64,000 nucleotides of DNA from Progne subis subis (Eukaryota; Chordata; Aves; Passeriformes; Hirundinidae). Position numbers and translations under genes: made by a program. Within the stretch, counting starts at the first letter, position 1; the number at the start of each line of letters is the position of its first letter. Shown in pieces: positions 51,925 to 64,000 of this stretch. The notes under the pieces were generated by a model. It had not been told where the DNA came from. It made no database searches and saw nothing but the letters and a program-made list of their open reading frames with translations. The stretch lies in assembly GCA_022316685.1 (NCBI GenBank), contig JAKJHU010000082.1:2232001-2296000 (forward strand), written 5' to 3'.

Positions 51925-54026
51925 CAGCAAAAACCAAGCAAAAAATGTTAATAGGTACTTCACCTTTTCTTTTCCTAGTGACAGGTAGGATAATTTAGAG
52001 TGATCCAAGAAAAATCAGTTCTCTTAAGCAAGGCGGTGTGCTTGTTATCTTCAGAGAAAAGGAATGACAGCTGTCCTTCTCCTTGAAAGCACAAGTGACA
52101 CTGTGGCACAGCTGGCATAATTCAGATTTTTAGGAGGGTGTGTGACTTTTTTCATTACCAGCTCCACTAAATGATCTTGGCCAGAAATATATGACCAGAT
52201 GGCATTAGAGCTGCTTTTCCTATAAGATTACAAAGTGCTACTGTTCACAATCTCAGCAGCTGAGAGATTATAAACTGCTAGTGCAGGCAGTCATTGCTTT
52301 TTCAAGCCTATTTTCTTGGTGCGTGGGGAATCTTTAGGTTTTTTGTCATCATACCTTCAACTTAAATTCATCAGGCTTTATTAGTTGCCTGATTTAGCTC
52401 TCAAAGCCCACCTCTTCTTTGTTGTGGAATTGGTGTGATGTTGTATCCTCCTCCTTTACTCTTTCTTGTGCTCCATCTGTGGCCTTTGTCCACGCTGGCC
52501 GTGTTCCCTGACCACAGGGTGCTCTTCTGACCAGAGGTATTGTCTTGGGTGGGTGTGTTTACACATCTGGGAAACTGGGCTGTGATGTTCCTGTGGGACA
52601 GAAGAGGTAGAAGTGAATTTCTTGCTCTTTCATTCTGGTCTTTGTCCATCTTGGGTGCTAGGGCTGCCAAAGGAGTAGCAGCCTGCTCTGGAGCCAGGAG
52701 GTGAATGAGTGGGATTGGGGATGTGCCTGAGCAGAGAGTGGTGAGAGGAAGAGATGCTCACTAATCCTGGGCAGTTTCTGGGCAAGAGGAAGCAGCAGTG
52801 GGGAATGAACCTTGCTGGACACTATTCTTCAGATCATCTTTGAGTATCAGCTGTTGTTTTCATAGGTAGAACTATGAAGTGAGCCCAGTCTATCCACATA
52901 AAATGTGGATCTTTGTAAAACCATGGAAGGCAAGAATGAGAAAACTTTACTATTGTGACTCCCAGCAATATCCATTTTTTGAAAGTCAGCTCCAGAAGTG
53001 TAACTTGATCCCGGAGAATCAAAGAACCTCATGGGGTGAGTGAAGGAGGATCTCTAGATGCAGCCTGTACTTTGGAGGGATGCCCACTGTCTCTCTGCAC
53101 TTCCAGTGGCATTCCAAATGACATTTGAGATTTTCTATGGTGGGCGATGCAATTAATTTGTCTTACAGGTTTAAGAGCGTCAGTATTTTGCAAGGGCAAC
53201 GTTTGAAAATATCTGCCTCTGCTGGAATCCTTGGAAATGGAAATGAAAAACACTTTGGTTGCTGGTCCACTAACCTCTTTTTAACTCACTAAGTCTAAAG
53301 AAAATGGTTTTAGAGGTTCTGAAATAGGTTTCTCATTAAGCATTCCAAAGAATGCTTTTCAGATATGTATTAAAAGACATCCTCTATCTATATACACATT
53401 TATTTATTGCCTGTAATTTTCTCTGCACCGTAACTCTGCTTGCACAGTGCAGCTAGGCATAAATCTCATTTTTAGGAGCACTGCTCATGCTATGTTTCTT
53501 GACTTCCTATAAAAGCAAGAAGTGGGATGCTTTGAGATAATCTAAACAAAGCTTTGTGCAATATAATAACATCTAGAGGAGTTACAAAGGGATTGTTAAA
53601 GCTGGGGAACCTCATGACTGAAGGCTGCTGGTCACTGTGATATGAAGGTGACCTGAGCAGAAATCAGTTGCAGTTGTGCTGGCCAAAATGCTCACTGGAG
53701 CTTCAGAGCAAGGTACAAGGAACAAAGTGTGAAAGAGCATCAGCTTGGGCAGCGCTCAAGAGAAGGTCCCTGCCCAGCCCACAGGCCATGTGGTATCAAG
53801 GGAAGAACAGGCTGGGAGGAGGAGCAGCTCCCCAAAGAGGGAGGAGGCTGGTGAGAACAGACTCTGGAGCCTGGCTACACCCGGGTCAGGGATGGGCAGA
53901 GATGTTGTAGAGAGAGGTGTGAGGATCTGTTCAGAGATGGATCCAAGAAACAAGCAAGAGTGACTCTAGAGTCACAGCCACTACCAAGTAGGTACTGTAG
54001 GGTCTAGCACTATTGCATTACTGTTA

Positions 54027-54043
54027 TTGTTGTTGTTGTTGTT
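54027..54043 (+). repeat. (TTG)5 microsatellite
   Basis: Five TTG triplets plus two bases, in intron 2. Confidence 0.85.
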
Positions 54044-55879
54044 ATTTATTGCTCTGATCACTCCTGTGCAGTAACACACTCTATTGTGTTCTGGGCAGGA
54101 GGGGAATGCCAAACTCTGAGGGGGTCTGGCCCATGTCTTCACCCATGCTGGCTCTGTGTGTGACCTAAAGTAGATTCAAAGCAGAGAGAAGAAAAGCAGC
54201 CTTTAAATTTGCAAACAGTGATTAATTCTAGCTGTATTTGAGCTGATTATGGATGGAGAAGGAATCAAAGCTGGGATTAGAGGCTTAGCAAGCAGTGAGC
54301 ACATCCCTGGGCAGCTACTGCTCTCTTACAACTCTGTTGCACGTGAACAGTGTGCTGGTATAATGTCCTTGTCCCAAATCACCTGCAGAGTCCCAGTGGC
54401 TTCACCCAGTAAAAAATCATCTTGGTGCTCCTGCCTTCCTGATGCTCTCTTCTTGTGGCTGCTTATTATTTCCTAATAAGATTCTGTGTTACATTTTATA
54501 ATCCTCACCAGGTTAGGCTGATATTTGCCTGCTGTTGTATGTGAAGGATTGTAATTTTGTGCATAGGTGAACTTGCAAAAGGCTAGAAAAATTCCTTGAC
54601 AAGGTGACATTTCTTGGCTGTGCCTGTAGTCGTGGGCCTGCTAGATCTTTGCAGTAATATTTCTTGCATTACATTTAGAGCTGATCTCTCCAGTATTAAC
54701 TTGGAAAGGTTGTGGCCTCTTTGTCCTGGACTCTCAGTGCCTCTTTCTCTTCCAATGCTGAACTACTGACAAATTACTAGGACAGGCAAGGTCTGTCTTT
54801 CAGGACATACCTCGGAGCAGCCTGTGTTACTGAGACGCTGTGGCAGTGCTGCCTGGCCAGGGCCATGTGGCTGCTATGTCAGAAACACAAAAGCCATTTT
54901 GGAGGGGCACATTTCTGGGTTTGGCACATGGGCATTAATTGCTTCCCAACCTAATATTTGTTAGGGTGTAGAGGTTTCCAGGCTTCGTTTTCCTCCAACC
55001 CTCATCTTAAGAAAATTAACAATTGTCACATTGGTCTTTGTTCTTTGCAAATAGCTCTTTACCAGAAAAGTATTAGCAAAAACTTAAAAAGAAGTTTGCT
55101 TTATCAGGTACTTGCCAATAAATATTGTGTGTGTGTATTTTTACATTTGAAGTATATGTTCTTCATATTAAGAAACACTCCATGTTTCTTGAGCTGTACA
55201 GCATCTCTGAAGTTGGCCTGAACATCTTAAAACATTACTTAAATAGGATCAAGAATCTTGAAAATAAGATTTGTTGTAAGCTTTCCATTGTCGCCTCTCA
55301 TACCCTTCCATGTCTGTTTTTCAAGCATCACTGCAGTAAACCCTAAAGGATACTTAGTTGTTATGGTTTGACTTAATATAATCTAAAAATGGCTAGCAAT
55401 AAATCCAATCATTTCCATGTAAAGGAAACGTGGGATTGGACTGGTGGAGCTATTATACCTCACTCAGGGGAAGTGCCAATAAATCCAATAGATTTGTTCA
55501 ACTCCAAAATATTGCCTTAATTTGGTGCAAGGGGGGAAATTAAAAAGCACAAGCCTATATTTTGAAGTACGGTACAACAGTCGTGGGAACCATGTCTCGC
55601 ATTTCTCAGAGTGGGGCAGGCTGAGAGGAGTGGGATTTGATGTGATTAATACTGTCTCAGGGGTGGGGAAAGCTGAAGGGAAGACAGAGCTGTCTCCTGA
55701 AGGCTGTTGATCTCTGCTCTGGGCTCCTGGCCAGACTAGCTGTCCGCTGAAATGACTGTAATTTCCTGAATTATACAGAGCCAAACTTCCATTTTTGAAA
55801 AGGACAAATTGGGCCATAGGACAATCACTTGTCTTTACAGCTCATGACAAAGTGCTCCCAACTTAGAGGTTGGCCTCAC

Positions 55880-56060
55880 CTTTCCTTGATTTTATAGAGC
55901 TCTTATTGGCAAGTACTAGTCTTGTTATGGTTTAATCAATATTAATCTCAGTTGGAAGGATACTTCTGGTTGCTAATTGAGATCAGGTTCAATTCCATCT
56001 CGTCATATTTGCTGTATAATTATTATATGCTTTACATCATGTCAAAAGAGCCCTGGCTAA
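55880..56060. other. Candidate conserved non-coding element (TAATC-type motifs)
   Basis: GGTTTAATCAATATTAATCTCAG supplies two TAATC (OTX/bicoid-type) cores, with GCTAATTGAGATC and TATAATTATTAT close by. Non-repetitive and AT-rich. Motif content is the only support. Confidence 0.18.
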
Positions 56061-56906
56061 TAGCATTGGTATGACATTCCCATATGCCAGCACAATGTAC
56101 AGCACAGAAAAAGCTTCCATGAGCTTGTTGCTGTCTCTGCTCAGGATGTAATTCTCTGAAGTTTTCCAAACTGTGGAAAGGTTCACCAAACCTAGCAGCA
56201 GCTCTCCTGCTTCTGTTCAGCACATGTTGATCCTCTCTCATTTATAGTTTAGTTCTTCTAAACCCTTACACGTGATGATATGGCTGGATATTTCTGGAAT
56301 GTGTTAAATAAATTACACCCTTTTCTGCGTGTTTCCCTTGACTGAGAAAGAATTTACTGTTAGGAAGAAATAACAGTGACCAACAACATCTCTAAAATGC
56401 CTGTGATGGGAGAGATGTGAGCAGTAATACCCATCTGAAACCATTTTTTCTGTCCTTTGAGAAGGCAGATGGTTCCAACCCCGATACTTGCTGTGGGAAT
56501 CAGGAACACACAATAAAGGTGGCTGTGCTGGCAGGGCCTGGGCATCCACCAGGCAGCTGCAGAAAGCCCAGCTGGAAAAGCTGTGCCCAGGAAAGCTGCA
56601 CCCTGCATAGCTTTTGTGTCTTTGCTTGGAAAGACTGATGAAGCTCCTTTTCCTGGCAGCAGTTTCTGATGTTAGTGGGACCACTTCAGTCCCAGGAGAT
56701 CAGGACCAAGCCTGGGAACAGGACATGGGATGGGAGGAGTGGGTGGGGGTGGTTTCTGGATACTGGGGTTGATGCCCTTGATTGAAGTGGTCAGTGTTCC
56801 CATAGGAAAGAGGGTCAGGTCTGGGAACTTTAGGAGCTGGTGAGAAAAATAACTGTTCTCTCCATTCTTGCTCAGTGTCCCACAGTGATTAGCCTTTTAC
56901 AGGTTT

Positions 56907-56919
56907 AAAAAAAAAAAAA
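56907..56919 (+). repeat. A13 tract
   Basis: A run of 13 As followed by a G5 run, in intron 2, with no element recognised. Confidence 0.85.
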
Positions 56920-57599
56920 TGGGGGCAAATACCAGTGCTCTTAAAGGTTTCAGTGAAAACTGGACCATTTTGACAAGAGCGTGATTTATTTGTTCCCCTC
57001 TTTGGCACAGCTCTGCCTAACTGTGATTGTGCCAAATGCCAAATGTGGCCTCTAACAGGTTGCTCCAGCCAAAATGGCTGAGACTGACCCCAAAACCAGA
57101 ACTTCTCGTCTCTGCAGACCTGGGAGCAGCAGGAGGTGTGCAGGAGCCTCTGGCCATGGTGGATGGAGCAGGGCGTGAGTGCCAGGGCTGGGCAGTAGCT
57201 GGGGCAGCTTTTGGGTCACAGGCAGTGGTGCTGGGGTTGGGTTTGATGTTCAAGGAACTCCAGGGGAGTTGCTGCAGAGCAGTCTGGCCACAGTTTGGGG
57301 ATGCACATGGGTATTTTTAGAGCTTATATTGCAACATGTGCAAATTTATTAGAGCTTGTTAATTAAAATTACTGTGGTGAGTGGTCGTTACTACATCTGA
57401 CCAGAAAGCTTGCACAGACAGTTAAAAGAAAAACCACCAAACCCCACGTTAGAATAAATGCAGGTTAGTAACTAAAATGGGGTATCTAAAAATAGTCACC
57501 CTGCAAATTAATTTAGGCCTTTTTGCGGTGCAGTTGCTGCTTTTTCCTGCCTGTCATTTTATGAGTTTCTTTAAAGATTTTCTGGTTTCTTCTCCATCG

Positions 57600-57611
57600 T
57601 ATATATATATA
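57600..57611 (+). repeat. (TA)6 dinucleotide run
   Basis: Six TA units followed by TTTTAATT, in intron 2. Short and unremarkable. Confidence 0.75.
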
Positions 57612-59642
57612 TTTTTAATTCATATGTCCAGAATCCATTTTTATTTCCGTGCTATTGATCCAGATGTACAGCACACAGCATTGATTTCTGCTTGTATGTA
57701 ATACATACACATTACCAATGGCATCCACCTCTGGCAAGAGTGAGAACCTGGCCAATTGTGGTCTGCAGAAGGATAGGAGTGATTTTCTAGGATCAAATCT
57801 AGGCGTAGCAAGGACTGCAGTGTAGAGTGAGATTTAGCTCAGCAATGTGCAATATTTAGATCTACATGAAAAACAAAGGATGGTGGTAAATTTAAACTGT
57901 GAGGAATAAGGAAGAGAATGTAAATGGGGAAGAGCCTCGGGATGAAGAAATGGCATTGCAGAAGTTTAGAAAACCTAAGAGGGTGTAAAGGGGCCAAAGG
58001 ATCCTCCCTCCAACATCCTCCCAGCCCTCACGTGTTTTTGTGCTCTTGCTTCTTTTCTGCAGCAGGGCATGAGGGGTTTTTAAGATGGGATCCAGACTTC
58101 ATTGTTCTGGCACAACCGATGACCAGACAAAAGAGGCAAGGGAGAGATTTTCTTTTTTGTATGGTTGGACTGGACTCACCCTCCCTGTGGTGGGGATTTC
58201 AGCTGTAGCTTGTAGAGCAGGCTGTTTTTACCCTCACAATTAATAAGTGTGGCTTAATCCTCTTTACCTTCTAGTTATGGATTATTGGCACCACTTTTTT
58301 TCTGTCAAAAGAGCTGTTTGGGGACAATTCCTTGTATTGGTTTGACAGGTTGCACGTAAGTCACCATCTTCCTATGCTTCTTTACAAGTCAAACTTCAGG
58401 TCAGGCAGGGCACAGGCATCAGGCTGGCAGAGCTGCAGCTGCTTATTTACCTTCTTCAGAATTTGTATTACATTCACAGTTTTCTTCATCTGAAATTTGT
58501 CCAGTGTTTTATGGGTTACTAAAAGTAACTATAAAAGTTACAGCAGTTTTAGCGCTTGCAGATACTGAGTAGCTGAAGGTTTTGGATTTTTTAAATGTGC
58601 TATTTCAGTTGTTACTGCTTTACTGCTGGAATGAGAAATTTGGTCATCACCCTGCGATAACACTGCATTCATCTGAATTTTTTCTTAAATAGTGAGGAAA
58701 TATAATTATTCTCCCCCTTGTGTTATCTTTGGCAAGTCTGCTGGTTCTGCAGAGAAATAGCTCCGTGTAATTGTAAAAGCTCTTTGCAGTATCCTTAATT
58801 TTTTTCTTAAAATCCTTTCTCTTGTCCATGTTGCTTCTGGCTCTAGAGCCTCCTCCTTGCTTTATTCTGTGCTGGAGCATGGGTCTGTCTGGGCTATGGA
58901 GTATTTTCAGAGGCTCTGCAGAAAGCGCTGTGGCACAGCTGTTCTGTTCAGGTTATGTTCTCCTCCTTCTAAAGGAAGTCCACGGTAATTAGTATTTTTA
59001 ATAAGCAACCACACAGTAGAGACAAGAAAGGAAAGCTATCAGCTTCAAGGAGCAGCAGAGAAGATGGTTTTCTAAGATCTCTCCTACCAGAGGTAGAGCT
59101 GCATTTTGATGCTGACTTTGAGGTCTGTTGTGGAGTGCAGAGCTGCGATGCTGACAGGTTCAGCACTGGCTCTGTGTGGCACTCCCTGGGAACCTCCAAA
59201 AGACAACATCCCTGAGTGAGCCCTCCCCTGACAGCAGAGAGAGGCTGCTGTGCCCTGCCGAAAGCCCCTGGTGCTTGAGCAAGCAAAGGGGAGGCGCCCC
59301 TTCGCTTTTAAGGCACGTGTGAAATATTAAACAAGGTTTAACTGTTCTCGTGGAGTAAGAAATTAAGACAAGCCCTAACCAAAGCCTCCAGTACTGCATG
59401 GCCACAGAACCTGGGAGAGGTATGGCTATAAATACCAGCTCTGTGGTGGAGTTCAGCACTGCTTCATGGGAGGAGCTGGGTGGGGAAATGCTGAAAGCGC
59501 AGACGGCCCTGTGGTCCTTGGCAAGTCTTTGTCTTGAAAGAGTGGGACCTTTGGAATGAAAATATGAGAAGTATCTGAAAAGATGTGAAGTATAGGCTTG
59601 TCTTGCAGCTATGGAGTGTTTAAAACTCCTTATTTCTTACAG

Positions 59643-59842
59643 TACCCAGACACATGCCAGACATTTCACAACGTGCAGGTGATGCTGTACTGCCTCACCT
59701 GGAAGAACGTGCTGCAGCAGTACAGGAAAACAGGCTGGATGCAAGAGAGACAAAGAGTGTCTGTCAGATAGACTGGGAGCTCACTGGAGCTCCACATAGG
59801 CATGTACACAGTAGGGAGTGTGTTTTTGAAGAAATAAAATGA
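59643..59842 (+). other. Possible cryptic/alternative last exon in GPC1 intron 2
   Basis: A good acceptor (TTATTTCTTACAG, AG at 59641-59642) opens a segment that is in frame with exon 2. Exon 2 ends with one base (A), and adding TA makes ATA. The frame then stays open for about 66 codons, including an ATG at 59654, and stops at TGA 59840-59842. An AATAAA poly(A) signal at 59833-59838 overlaps the end of this frame. The peptide (around CQIDWELTGAP) has no homology that I recognise, and it lacks the remaining glypican cysteines, the glycosaminoglycan sites and the GPI signal. A chance coincidence is quite possible; only transcript data would decide. Confidence 0.2.
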
Positions 59843-62800
59843 ATTGCAGAGCAATGGGAGAGGGAGGAGAAGAGGGCGGAGGAAGGGAGCTGGGGGGAAG
59901 AAAGCACGAGACAAGTGCGAGAGGAACAAACATTGTTTTGAGGATTTGTGCTTTATGCTTTTTGCGGGGTTTTCTACATTGCCTTCAGGCAGTTCAGGAT
60001 GTGCAAGCGAAATCGGGAGATCAGAAGCGCTTGGATAGAAGTCTGCTCAGCCTCCTTCATCACTAAGCACGCTCTCCTCGCGGAAGATGAAAAACAAACA
60101 TTGGGTGCACAACCTGCTGTTTACACGTCTGGTGGATCTGTTCACACAGGGCTCTTCTTGCAGCCGTGGAAAAGGCTTTTCTCATGGCCTCTTTTTGAGG
60201 TTTCTTGTTGTTTGCACGGAAAGGAGAAATGTGCAATCTGAGCAAATGACTTGGGGGCATAGGCCTGGGAGGGCTGGGTCTCTGGGATGGCAGATGGCTC
60301 TTACAGTACCACGGAGCAGGGCAGACCAGCCCTGAAGCAGGAAGGAGCTGTGGGTGCTGCAGGCAGCCCCATGCCTGTGTGGAAAGCCTAGGACAGCCAG
60401 GGGCACCCTGCCCATGCCATGAGCCATGGTGGAGTGTAGCTCTGGGCTCTGCAGAGGGGAATTTCCAGGATCACTGGGTACCTGTGTGCACCGCCCTGGG
60501 GCTGTGCTGTGTCTTGAAGCAAACAGAGACGGTGTTGTCAGCAATGGGTGAGCTTTGGAAGTTGAAATAATTTCTTACTGCAGCTTTTCAGAGCACAGAC
60601 TCCATCCCTGTGTGGTGGTGTGTTTGGAGGAGCTCGGTGTGTGCCAGGCACAGGTGTCCTGTGCAAGGTGGGTAGGGACTTCTAGAGACATGTACGATAA
60701 ATATACCCTAAAATATAGAGCTACTTATCAGAAACAATTGAGAAAGAAGAAAATTTAGATGTAGGCAGTGTTCCCTTCAACTGTGTCAGTATTGTTTCAG
60801 GACTTCATGGGCTGGGAAGCATTTGCTATCACTGGGTATTAGTGTTCCATAGCAGCCTTTCATTGTCAGATGGATTTTCAATCTTTATTCACTACTCTGA
60901 TCGTGTTTCCTGTTCATGCACTTCATCACACTGTCTCCTGAAGAAGAAATCCCAATATTACATGTATTTTCAGAGCTGAAAAAAAATGCTAGTAGCTGGA
61001 AATACAATGCTGATTTCAATTTCTAGTCCTGTGAGACATCAGACGAGTAGGTGTGAGGAAGCTGTGCTGGCACAAGGCTGGATGTGACAGCCTGGTGCAC
61101 ACAGCCCCTCATTCCGAGGGTGCCCAGCAGGTACAGCACAGGCCTGCTTTGTCAGAAGTGTTTGTTCCCTTTAGCTGCCCACTGGCACCCACAAGGTGCT
61201 TCAAGTAAACACCTTGAAGCCTGTAAATGCTGCTTTTGGTGGTCACCTGACAACAGGCACAAATTTATGGAATATTACTGTGAACACAGGGAAAAGCCTG
61301 CATCAGTTTTCTGTAAACATATTTATCTTTTCAGCTGCAAATTAAACATCACAAATTTAATTGCAAATTAAACATTTGGGCCAAGACCCAGAGTTGTTAT
61401 TTGGGAGCTGTGCCAGGAGCTGTGGGATCTTTCCATCCTTGCTGGCTGGGCTGACTGCTGGGGCTGCAAGGCTCCACTGCTGTGTCTCAGGAGCTGGGAG
61501 CATCCTGAGGAATGTGCTCTGACCCAAACCCAAAACCAGAATGCTTGCCATGAGGGATTGAACTCTGAGTCCCTCTCACAGGCTGTCCAGACTGAAATAT
61601 CTCAGGTTCGGTCCCTCCTTGGAAAATTATGCTTTTGGCAATATGCTTTTCTTAAAAACATTTTCCCAGCCGTACAAGTTTCCATCGAACATGTTTGTTA
61701 TCTTTTCCTTTTTCAAAGGAATTTGCCAATTAAAGTAATCTATGTTTGCTATTTAATAGAAGGTAATGGTCACACCAGCCTTAGGCAGCATACCCACAGA
61801 TTGTCTTTAATGGCAATACTTAGTTGTGTTCTCTTAGTTATAGACGAAATATTTTTTCTTTGTTATTATAATGATTAACAATACAACAAGTTTCAATTAT
61901 GACAGCAAATCATTACAGTATATTGAGATAAAATCAAGCTAAAATGTGTTGTAAATAAGAATCCATTATTTACCAGAATGGCATGGTTAATACGTTATTG
62001 GATTTTCTCCCTTAGTCCCAGGGCAAAAAGAGAGATTTTATTAAATGTCTTTTTGCTTTTGAAAACTTAAAGTTCACGCTACTTTCATTTTTCACTAATA
62101 AATTCAAGATGTCCATATTAGTTTAACCTGAAATGAATTTGGTTTATTGCTGAAACTGAAATTCCCCTGTGAATGTCTCAGTGGATTAGATATATGTTGG
62201 TTATATTCTTCTATGATTAAGTTCCTATTGATTTTTTTAAAAGTCAGTCAGTTTATGTATGTTACTCCTCATTGCCCACCAATATTCTGCCATACAGCCC
62301 TTGATGTGTCAAAAAGGATGATATGTATTTAATTTACTTGGTTTCTTGAGAAGTTCTTAATGGCTGTTTAATACCCTGGAAGGTATGCTAATTTGGGCTC
62401 TAAAATAGATGGTGCTTTGTACAGCAGGATTCAGTGCTGCTAATCTGCACAACAGACATTGTGGCCTGTCCTTTCCTTGTCCACTGCATAAAGTGAAGCC
62501 CAGAGCAGGTGTTTTGGGTTTTTGTTTCTTTGCTGCAGGCTGGGTGGTTCTGCTGCAGCAGGACAGGACACGGGGCTGTCTGTGATCATGGGGTAGAGCA
62601 GGATCTGAATCCTCCAGTCAGGTTTGGGCCATGCTAGGAGGGGATTTGAAACACTGGGCAGCCTTCAGCTCAGTAGGAAGAATTCCCAGTTTTGTAGGTT
62701 ACTAATAAAATAAGCAGTGGTCAATCTTTTGGAAGGGGAAAAGGATTACTGTTACTGTTACAAATGTATTTTGTTGATGAGGTGCTGAAATCCAGACCCG

Positions 62801-63737
62801 CAGAAGCTGGATCAAGTTTAGGAGATTTTGAAGGAGTGACCCATCACAGTACTGTGTACTTAAACACAAGAAATACCAGACGGAGTCAGATTTTTCTCTG
62901 TGTTTGATTTAGATAATCCCTATTTGTCTCCACAGGCTGAAATGATTTTCTTCCCAAGCATGTGAAATAGCTAAATTATTTTTATCCAATGTGTCATGAT
63001 TCAGTAGCAAAAACTTTCTGATCGCTTCTTTTCATCTCCACCCAGCAAAACTCCCTGCGTTGCTCCAGCACAGAGCCAGGCCAAAATGCTTTAATCATAA
63101 CAGGGTCACACCTTGCATTTTGCAAAAGTCAAACAGCTGCACTTCTGCCCTTGCTGCCTGTGTCACACAGTGTGAGCCCACACCCTCTGAGCAGGGGGCA
63201 CTTCTTGGGATGGGTGGTGGCTGTTAGGGGTAGTGGTTTGTTTGGGGTTTTTATTCCCACTGGAGGGTGAAGTCAGAAAAACTCCATCACTTGAGCAGAT
63301 CAGTGATCCTAATCATCTTCATCACATTAAATGATTCAGAGGGAGGGGGACTGTGTCCAAAAGTACAGCAAAATCCATTTGGCTGGGAAGAAGGAATATC
63401 AGAAATGCAGATATTGTTTTCCAATGGTTTGAAGGTCATTTTCACACTGCATGGAGATTCTCAAATGCATCCATGGATAACGCACTGCCTGTTAGCATTT
63501 TGCTGTTGTGACTTTATATTGATTGTCCTCTGAAAAGATTTTTAATAACAGCAGTAATGTAAATTCACTGAATGTGAATAGAGGCTAATTAAGAACAAAT
63601 GTGCTGGTCCTGGTAGGAAGTTATTTATCACTAATTATGTACCTTTTATCTGTGACTTGCTGTAAATACTCTGGTCCAAGCTGATGCTCTAAAAAGCCCA
63701 GTCCTACCTGTAGATGTGTGGGCAGCCAGGTCCTGCT
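59843..63737. other. Intron 2 sequence, nothing coding recognised
   Basis: A purine-rich stretch follows at 59860-59910 (gggagagggaggagaagagggcgg). The part at 61660-62340 is strongly AT-rich. No supported exon. Confidence 0.6.
61336..61375 (+). repeat. Short direct repeat (14 bp, spaced)
   Basis: TGCAAATTAAACAT occurs at 61336-61349 and again at 61362-61375, separated by 12 bases of AT-rich sequence. Confidence 0.88.
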
Positions 63738-63761
63738 GAGGAGGAGGAGGAGGAGGAGGAG
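63738..63761 (+). repeat. (GAG)8 microsatellite
   Basis: Eight perfect GAG triplets, extended by a further purine-rich stretch (taggaggaagaaaagg). The whole tract is homopurine on the + strand apart from a single T. Confidence 0.93.
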
Positions 63762-64000
63762 TAGGAGGAAGAAAAGGGCTAGGGCTGTGGCTGGGGCAGC
63801 CCAGCCCCTGGGTGGGAGTAGGAGTGGGAGTGTTTGCCAGAGGCATCCAGCTCTGCTGGGAGAACTGGGGGGAGCTCCAATTTGAACCAGAAACCCTTTT
63901 GCAAACTTTCACGTACTTTGACACTGTAAACCCCCGGGAAACGTGCAGAGATGTGCCTCAGCCCACTGTGAACACCACCAGGCAGCTCCCAGAGTGGCTG

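Larger units (their letters stand above)
51270..59642. other. Intron 2 sequence, nothing coding recognised
   Basis: Contains the short TTG, GTAT and TA microsatellites and a miR-149-like stretch at 54125-54144 discussed in the findings. No supported exon. Confidence 0.6.
33306..64000 (+). other. GPC1: GPC1 intron 2, upstream part (inferred)
   Basis: No sequence resembling GPC1 exon 3 or later exons was recognised downstream of exon 2, so the intron is at least 30.7 kb. The assignment follows from the exon 2 donor and the lack of any other homologous exon. An unrelated nested gene is possible but not seen. Confidence 0.72.

Overview
The window looks like the interior of a single large vertebrate gene, most likely from a bird. 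The only protein-coding segment I can support is one 159-bp exon at 33147-33305 on the + strand. It encodes 52 complete residues plus one split codon at each end and matches exon 2 of glypican-1 (GPC1), a GPI-anchored heparan sulfate proteoglycan. It has a consensus acceptor, a near-perfect donor (A/GTAAGT), the glypican cysteine triplet pattern and a conserved N-glycosylation sequon. A bird source is inferred from the bird-like exon sequence, from a solo LTR of a type I associate with songbirds, and from the absence of recognisable mammalian Alu, B1 or L1 sequence in 64 kb. No bacterial, plasmid or phage-like gene organisation is visible; the many 60-200 codon open frames are chance frames without homology that I can see.

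Layout: 1-33146 is read as the downstream part of GPC1 intron 1, 33147-33305 as exon 2, and 33306-64000 as the upstream part of intron 2. Neither exon 1 (signal peptide) nor exon 3 was found, so both introns extend beyond the window. Intron 1 holds a 40-bp minisatellite (5476-5580), an LTR-retroelement remnant of about 525 bp (about 9052-9576), and a pure pyrimidine (CTCCCT)19 array (30217-30330) whose complement is a long G-quadruplex motif. Intron 2 holds a 35-nt A tract, two T tracts, a (CTTTG)13 pentanucleotide array, several short tandem duplications, a (GAG)8 run and a splice-acceptor-led open segment (59643-59842) that could be a cryptic or alternative last exon.

Several AT-rich blocks dense in homeodomain or POU-type motifs (8526-8765, 28070-28215, 44330-44520, 55880-56060) look like possible conserved non-coding elements. 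That is a judgement from composition only and has not been tested by alignment. I found no clear new biological system. The observations most worth checking are the G4-forming array, the solo LTR, the possible alternative GPC1 last exon, and a miR-149-like stretch in intron 2.
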